Part shown: in pieces, positions 57,417 to 64,000 of the stretch
Layout: the number at the start of each line of letters is the position of its first letter
Numbering within the stretch: the stretch's first letter is position 1
DNA from: Spirogloea muscicola
Lineage: Eukaryota > Streptophyta > Zygnematophyceae > Spirogloeales > Spirogloeaceae
Length of the DNA: 64,000 nt
Assembly (NCBI GenBank): GCA_009602725.1
Contig: WELB01000137.1
Span: 147,524 to 211,523 of the forward strand
Reading direction: 5' to 3'
Position numbers and translations under genes: made by a program
The notes under the pieces: model-generated
What the model was told of the DNA's origin: nothing
Seen by the model: only the letters and a program-made list of their open reading frames with translations
The model's database searches: none

Positions 57417-58916
57417 GTTGGCGACCACCCAGTTGCACAGTACCTCAGCGCCTCAGGCCCTCAACGACCTGCACCTTCTCTTTCTGGAGGCCGAGGTTGC
57501 AGCGGCTGTTGGGATGCTCCTGATTGTGTGCAGCCTCCAAAGAGCGACACTATGACTCCAATGATCCAGGCGTACAGAGGAGAGGCAGGGAACTGAAGCC
57601 CGAGTGAAGAACTCCCTGCACCTGCTCGCTAAATCAGCATCAATGAGCTGCACTATAGCGGCAGTGGTGGCTGTCGGTGAAGGTGCTGCATTGTGGGCTG
57701 ATAGGTTGTGCATGACTGAGAATCACAAAGAAATCTGAGTGTCGTAGTGCTTTCGACTTCCAGGAAGGGGCCAGCCAGCCACCACAGGGCCACAGAGAAG
57801 CAGCAATGTCTGCTAAGTAGCGTCTGCCGATTGGTCTGGAGCAGGTGAGCGAAAGTGGCATCACCTCGGCCTCGTTGCAGCAGAGGGGAGGCGTATGCGG
57901 AAGACGATGACCCGCTTCGGCCTGGTCGCTGTACTCTGCAGCGGGCTGTCGTCCAGCCGCCGTCCGCTGCCAAGCGAGGTGCTGCGCCTGACGGCGTCCG
58001 CGAAGGTCCCGCTGCCACTGCTGCGACGGCCCAGCTTGGACGAGCAGCCTCCTGCACAGCTGGCGGCGAGGCCGGCCAGCGCTGCAGCTGCTGGTCCGTG
58101 TGGAGCTGCCCCGCCTGACTGCACCAGCACAAGGAAAGGCCAGGCGGTCAGCGGCAGCGTCAGCGTCGTAGTCGGAGTCAGCGCCTGCGTCAGCGTCGGT
58201 TGGCGTGGCAAGGGTTGCGGGCTCAACGGGCAGCTCCTTGTCGTTGGCGACGATTGGCTGCCGCGGGCGGCGGAGCGGCCGAGGCGCGTGGCGGGACCTG
58301 CGGCGCGGCCGGCAGCGGGAGGCGGCGTCTGCGGTGCCGGCGGCGGCGGCGGCGGCAGCGGAGGCGGCGGCGAGGCGTGGCTGGCCGGGGCGAGAGCGGA
58401 GGTCCTGCGGGTAGGGCAAGGGCGCTGGTCAGGCCGGCCTAAACCCTGACCATGGACCCCAAATCCTAAGCCCTAGCCCCGCCCGCGGAGCAGGCCTGCG
58501 CGGGGCCGNTCGCCGCCGCTCGAATCGCGCCGCGGGCGGCGCCGCACTTCGCGGCGGCGGGCGCGGCGCGAGGGGCGGGCGGACACTGCGATCCGCCGGC
58601 GTGCTGGCACAGCTCTCCGATTGGCCGCCGAACCGCAGGGCCCCACGTGGCACTCCACGTCGGCACGGCACCCACCGCGCGTCGTCCGGCGCCCGATGGA
58701 GCCGGCAGGGCCGCCCGACGGTTTGGCACCCTGGGCTGGGCGAGAGGCGGCTGACTGGCGGACAGTTGCGGCCGAGGCGGCCGAAGACGGCAGACGCTGC
58801 CGCCAATCGTCCGCAGCGGGAGGCGCAGGGGTTGTCGTATCCGAGGTCGCCTAATCTGGCCTCTTAGCTGTCGGGCACTTAGCTGTCCACCAGTAGCAGC
58901 GCCCACGGCTACCGTC
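57417..58916. other. GC-rich region upstream of urease; possible uncharacterised gene
   Basis: No recognised family. On the minus strand, 58420-57860 has long Ala/Arg/Ser-rich frames. One start (MPYPQDLRSRPGQP) runs into an Ala-rich region. Another frame (58226-57861) ends SLGSGRRLDDSPLQS, RPKRVIVFRIRLP. These could be two exons of one gene joined by a splice, but I cannot show it. Around 58438-58490 is a degenerate CCTAAACCCTGACC / CCTAAGCCCTAGCC stretch, telomere-like in composition, shortly before the N at 58509. Confidence 0.3.
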
Positions 58917-59390
58917 ATGGACGCCGATAACTTGCCGCTAATCAACTTCTCTCACACTGATCCCAAGTACCGACTCGGCAGCGCGCCTGCAGCTGGCTCT
59001 CGCCGCGCCGGCGGCGGCGCCGGCGGCGGCGGCGGCCAAGCCGGCTCGCCTGAGCCTCAGCTTGAGATGACAGCAGCGGCGCTCGCTCCAGCGGCGGCCT
59101 TCTCTGAGGTTGCTCGGGTCCCGTCACGGCTGCCTTGCCGGCGAGCGCCAGGGTCGTCAGCTTCCCACGTTGCGATATGCCGTCCAGCGACGAGCCTCGG
59201 GAGCTGGCCTCGCCTACGATGCAGGCGCAGTGGAGCAGCTGACAGGCCGGCTCTGCCGACGCGCTCGATCGCCGCGCGAGCCGGGCCGGCTGCCGCCGAC
59301 GCCGCAGCTGGTGGCTCCGAGCAGGAGTCTGCAGAAGGCAGCTACACGCGCAGGGCCTCTGACGATGCTATAGCTCAGCCCCGCACTTGA
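58917..59390 (+). CDS. Unidentified ORF, possible start of the downstream flippase gene
   Basis: A 157-codon frame beginning MDADNLPLINFSHTDPKYRL and then Gly/Ala/Ser/Pro-rich low-complexity sequence. The first 20 residues look like a real protein start, while the rest reads like transit-peptide or disordered sequence. It is on the same strand as the MurJ-like gene and about 470 bases before its first recognised exon, so it may be its first exon. No family recognised. Confidence 0.3.
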   Translation: MDADNLPLINFSHTDPKYRLGSAPAAGSRRAGGGAGGGGGQAGSPEPQLEMTAAALAPAAAFSEVARVPSRLPCRRAPGSSASHVAICRPATSLGSWPRLRCRRSGAADRPALPTRSIAARAGPAAADAAAGGSEQESAEGSYTRRASDDAIAQPRT

Positions 59391-59862
59391 TTTCTGCAGT
59401 GCCGACCGCCATTCAGCAGTCTCCACTTGGCTTGAGAGCTGCTGCTTCGCAGGCAGCCCACCCTGACATGCCGGCTCAATACAAGGAAACCTTAGCACCT
59501 TCATGCACAATGACCCTGATGATCCGTATTGAGAAAATGCCGTCGTACCTGGTAATGAACGGTCTGCTGAAGCATGATTGTTCTGGAGCCCGTCAGAAAG
59601 TCTGCAACATAAATATCTGTCGGATGGACAGAGAGAGGTGTATTTACTGCTGCTTCTAAGTAGACTGGGTTAGACGTGCTCGGCACAGAAGGCGCTCGCT
59701 GATACAGCAGCTTCTGCAGGCTCTTAGAGCACATTTCTCAGCACCGTGACTAGCAAAGCATGCAATTTCTGGAAGCTGTGAGCTGCTCATTGAGCAAGGC
59801 TACAGAGTAATTTATGATTGGGCCTGCTTTGACACGCCTGCTCGGCTTGTTGGCCCTGCTAG

Positions 59863-62800
59863 GTAACCTTGTGCGTGTCGCCCGCATCGTCGGTACCTCT
59901 GCTGCTATCAGCAAGGCCATTGTGGGGTTCCACTGCACTTCTCACAACAGCGTAGTTTGGCAGTAATTAGTGCAGCTTTGACTGAGCGTGTTTTAAAATA
60001 GCTGACTGTCTCACAGGGATCACCTGCTCTTGCTATGCGGTCTGCCGTGCTCATCACAGGTACAACTTACCGCGAAATTTGCGTTGTGCCTAGCCAGGGA
60101 ACGTGCCGTGAGGCTTTGCTTGCTGCTGCTTTTGGCGTGGGCCCTGTCATGGAAGCTCTGAGGTGAGGTCTCTGGCATCTCTCTCTCGTCCTGACAGCGG
60201 CTCACACGCAGTATAAAAGCTGAACATATGGACACCATAGTCTAATACAGCTGATTACATGGCCCCCTGGATTCGACGTGTTGACTTCTTCCAAGAAGCC
60301 TGGAAGGCCACCAGGTGAGCTCTCTGATCATATTACTCGTTATCTGACAATTACCAAGACATGCATGTGGGTTGTCCATGCAGTTACTCGTCAATGATAC
60401 CTGGCTTCTTCATCGGGCTTCTTGGAGGTATTGCAGGCCCCTGCCAGACTCTTATAATGAAGTTCTTTTCTGATTGAGAGATGCTTGACATTACCCATGT
60501 GTTGCCTGCAGCCTTGCTCCTGTCTTACCTGACGATGCAAGCTTGTCAGAGAAGGATGCTTAAAGCAACCATCTTGTGTTGTAGGAATAAATGGTCCCTT
60601 TCATGGTTCCATCACGGCAGCATTGAGGTCTGCAAAATCAAAGCTCATCTGTGACTCCTACCTATAGTGAAGTTTCTGGAATCTGCTTGTCGCCACTGAT
60701 AAAAGCCAACAGGCAGGGTCTTTCTTATTGTAAACTCATAGCAGCTGATCCAACAAAACAAACAGCCAATTCATCTCATGCACCTCTTGAGGGTGCAGCA
60801 AGAGGAGCAAAGAGGAGGCCCAAGAGCTTATACAGAAGGTCTCCACGCTTGTCACATTGGTAGCATCTGCACCCTCACTTGTTATGACATTGCAGGACTC
60901 AGTAACACGTCCTTTCTAGGTGTTGCAACCTGCCATACTTTGTGAGGCTAGCTGCTGCAGGAATCAAGGCCTTGACAAGCCTTTGCTGGTGATACGTTGG
61001 CTCAGGTATTTTCAGTTGTCAGCCTGGCCATATTCGTCTTCGCTGGACCTATCATCAGACTGTGTGCACCGGGGTGGGGCTTCAGCAACCTTTCCTGGCT
61101 GCCTGTCACCCCATCTCGCAATGTCGATCATTGCAAGTCTGAGCTTCTGGCATCTACAACGCAGGCTGGTGGGCGCTCCTCTGGAGCGAGCTGCAACCAT
61201 GAGCATTGCCACCGTGGTCAGCATGAAGCCTTGATCAAGGGAGATTGAAGGACGAGAATAGTGGGGCTTCATGGGAGGAGTTGACTTGACTGTCATTAGT
61301 TGATTTCAGATGGAGTCTTGGGCCTATTCATTACCATCACTGTAGTCCACTTGCATAGGCCTGATCTTAGCGCAGAATAGCATGCAAGCACCAGCTTCAT
61401 CTGATCCCCACAACTTCATAATGTGTTGCAGCTGAAGCTGATGGCACCTGTGGGACTTTTGTCGGCACTTAATGGTGTTGGATTTGGGAGCCTCACGTAT
61501 GAAAACGACGTGGCCAAACTCTACATCTCTTGACGGTGCATCCTGTTTCGTATTGCACATTGACGTGCTATGAAGTGAGAGAGGAGAAGGCCCAAGGTGT
61601 AGATGTCACTGGCTAAGTGGTGACGTACTAGTCTCAATTGGAGTCTGTTTGCTTCTGCTGCAGAGCTGCTGGAGTCTATGGACTACCTTCACTTAGTCCC
61701 TCTCTAGTCAGCCTTAGCATCATGGGGGCTGTACGTCGACCTTCTTGCTGATGTATTGCCAAGCTTGCTGCATCTTTGTATTTATGCTGCTGCTTGTTGA
61801 TGACAGCAGCTACTGCAACGTGAAAGCAACAAGCTCAAATATCATGAAGTTGTACTTCACACAAACATTGATTGCTTCGGTGCATATGGTCTCTGGCTTC
61901 TTTGGTCTTTGGCTTCTTTCTTTGGGCTTATAACAGTATGCAGATGAACTCTTGGACTGTGAAAGTGTAACACATTCAAGTGCTAAGATCATCCACTTTG
62001 GACCTGTAGGTAGTGATTCATTGGCTACGCACTGGTTCAGCAGATGCGGCGCAGCACCGCATGGCAGGTTGGTATCTCTCTGTCAACCTTCACAATTGCT
62101 TCTTCTGATCAACATCAGGCATCCACAGATCGCTGGCCTCCATAAATTTGCAACCATCCTCTGTTTGCGGCTGCAGGAGGCGTGTCCATTGCTGCAGGTT
62201 TGCTGTTCGGCATCTGCAGCCAATTCCTATTTCAGGCAAGGAGAATGACAAGGCCCTGTAAGTCTACTTCCTTCGTTGTGGGTCATTCAGGCAACCCTTG
62301 CTGTGGGACTAGCACTCCTTGACGTACACACTTTGTCTCCTTGTCTCAGTGAGCAACGTAGCAATGTAGCATTGGTCATACGTCGCTGCGAAGCTCGCGC
62401 TCGCAAGTTGTAACTTTATGCATGTGTGCTTCAGTTTTTGGGTTGCCATGGTAGAACATAGCCTTTTCTTTCACACAAGTCAGTGTCAAGTCTATCAGCT
62501 GTAGCAGCGCGTATTGTGCCACTAATAAATCCGCGCTTGACTTGTCTGCAGACAACGGCTCAAGCCAAAGCTGGCATGGGGTCCTTCCGACTCCGATTCA
62601 AGAATCTCTTCAAGGATGATGGTGTCAAGGAGGTGACCCATATCACAGTGATGCAGCTTCCTGCTTGCTATTAAAGAAGAGCGCAGCCCTCTCATAATTT
62701 TGTACTCAGTAGTTCTCCACAATTAGCAGTGATGTGATCTCCCACTTATGTAGCAAGTCAAGCATGGAGATTGTGACAGTCTATGACTCGCCTGTGGATC

Positions 62801-64000
62801 TCATGGGTCTTTCAGGTCATGGATGTGATGATTCCTGCTTCTGTGGCCTCTGGGATGTTCCAATTTGCAACATATACAGACCTCTACTTTGCTTCCTTCA
62901 TCCCAGGCTCTGCAGCCGCATTGAATTGTGAGGGCAGCTCAAACTGCACTTACAGCATCAGCATCATCACTTCAACTGCATGCTGAGCATCTTTTGCTTA
63001 TAGTAAAAGGATGAGGAATCCCCAGTCCATGCCTCTGGTTTCTCTTCATCACAACAATTCTGGTCAGTGTCATATGCAGTTACATTGCTGTAGCTTTGAA
63101 TCAGTACATTTCTTCATACTGCAGACGCAAATTTGTTGGTGATGGCCCCCTTGGGTGTGCTTTCCACGTCTCTCCTGGTTCCCATCCTCCCTGTCTTTGC
63201 CCGCCTTTCAGAAGTGAGTTGACCACAAACATCTTCACCTCACCAGTCAATGGTCCAGTGCTGCTGTGCTGAAATTGTATTGCAAGCACACCTTTGAAGT
63301 AGGTCCACAAGAATATTCACTCCACTTCTGTCACCACTGAGTATTCAGACTGCTTGAGACAGCACCTTTCATCACAAGTGTGTAAATACAGAGGAAATTG
63401 TATTCACTCGGCAGTACTGCTTGTGCAGCCTTCCAAGTGGTCTGAGCTGAAGCAGAGGGTGCGGGAAGGCCTGGTCGTAGCAGCGGTATCAGCTTTCAGT
63501 GGACCAAGAGCACAGCTCATCACATACATTGAGCTTTTCTTGTAGTTGCCAATCTTTTGTTGATCTTATAAAGCATGTAGCATCAAGCTGAACAATGACA
63601 GAAATTCATTCCCTCACCATGCTTGTGGTCCTTGGATTGCAAAGGACATAGTAACAGTACTGCAGAGTTGCTTCTTATTGTCAGGCAGTGACGTTGCCCC
63701 TAAGCGCCATCATGATCCCCTTGGCGACTCCCATTGTCCGGACCTTACTGGAGCGAAGCACTTTCAATGCTGCCGCCTCATCCTCGGTGTCATCTCTTGT
63801 TATTTGCTGTTAGTGTGCCTCATTTTCCTACAGGCAGCTTGATGTGATCTTTCGCATGCTCAAAGTTTGGCATTAGGTGCGCACAGGTGCTGAGTACTAC
63901 TTTGTGACTGAGCTTTGATACTTGTAGGGCAGCTGGGTCTGTACGAACAGTGCATGCACATTTTTGAAATAACGGCGCTTAATGTTGTTGTGTTCGCTGC
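59863..64000 (+). CDS. MurJ/MviN-type lipid II flippase-like protein (3' partial)
   Basis: Polytopic MOP-superfamily flippase; MurJ moves lipid-linked peptidoglycan precursors across membranes. Exons placed: 59863-59921, 60098-60162, 60384-60427, 60585-60627, 60799-60859, 61006-61073, 61432-61496, 61664-61730, about 62170-62235, 62552-62632, 62816-62927, 63125-63213, 63429-63485, and from 63685. At least one exon between 61073 and 61432 and one before 62170 are unresolved. Family stretches: REALLAAAFGVGPVMEAL, SYSSMIPGFFIGLLGGINGP, FHGSITAALR, SKRSKEEAQELIQKVSTLVT, FAGPIIRLCAPG, LKLMAPVGLLSALNGVGFGS, YGLPSLSPSLVSLSIMGA, VMDVMIPASVASGMFQFATY, TDLYFASFIPGSAAALNYAN, LLVMAPLGVLSTSLLVPILP, VFARLSE, WSELKQRVREGL, PLATPIVRTLLERSTFN. 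The donor after 62235 is GC (CAG|GCAAGG). N-terminal exons, including any plastid transit peptide, are unresolved, and the gene runs off the window. Confidence 0.85.

Noticed and set aside
60251-60314. An exon reading YMAPWIRRVDFFQEAWKAT in the MurJ-like gene
   Set aside because: It has a good donor, but phase and homology join the exon ending at 60162 directly to the one starting at 60384, so it is probably intron.

Overview
This window looks like nuclear DNA of a coccoid green alga, most probably a trebouxiophyte. The evidence is plant-type telomere repeats (TTTAGGG), GC-rich and intron-dense genes, plant-like proteins (EID1-type F-box protein, EXORDIUM, UDP-glucuronate 4-epimerase, L-galactose dehydrogenase, plant-type fused urease), and many 5'-truncated LINE copies. 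It is not one clean chromosome piece. Seven single-N positions (7811, 25290, 29987, 39577, 44451, 47583, 58509), an Illumina adapter (29420-29443) and a telomere array in mid-window show that several contigs were joined.

Layout. 1-1195: 3' part of an EID1-like F-box gene (+). 2673-4014: JTB-family membrane protein (+). 5190-7810: UDP-glucuronate 4-epimerase (-), cut by an N at its 5' end. 7812-13870: retroelement graveyard. 13952-21313: Sec39/NBAS tether protein (+) without its usual N-terminal propeller. 22271-25207: eIF3L (-). 25291-26170: repeats. 26259-28034: L-galactose dehydrogenase (+). 28562-29419: plastid-type BOLA4 (-), cut by the adapter. 29566-29986: duplicated 5' end of NOG2. 30715-34922: complete NOG2 GTPase gene (+). 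36810-37578: QCR7 of complex III (-). 37735-39340: repeats. 39578-42410: GMPPA-like gene (+). 43546-44450: a truncated LINE and then a telomere array that reads as a true chromosome end. To the right of the N at 44451: an EXORDIUM-like protein with a Pro-rich linker and Cys-rich tail (45678-48015, +); a tight head-to-tail set on the minus strand, urease (51811-57416), UREF (50845-51714) and URED (49045-50723); and a MurJ/MviN-type flippase (59863 to the right edge, +).

The main biological signals are two. First, the three urease-system genes lie in transcription order with only 96 and 121 bases between coding regions, which is operon-like for a nuclear genome. Second, seven introns in five genes have GC instead of GT donors; each is fixed by reading-frame phase and protein homology, out of roughly 95-100 introns placed. 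Gene models were built by eye from splice signals and protein family knowledge. For NBAS, NOG2, urease, L-galactose dehydrogenase and QCR7 the summed exon lengths are exact multiples of three.
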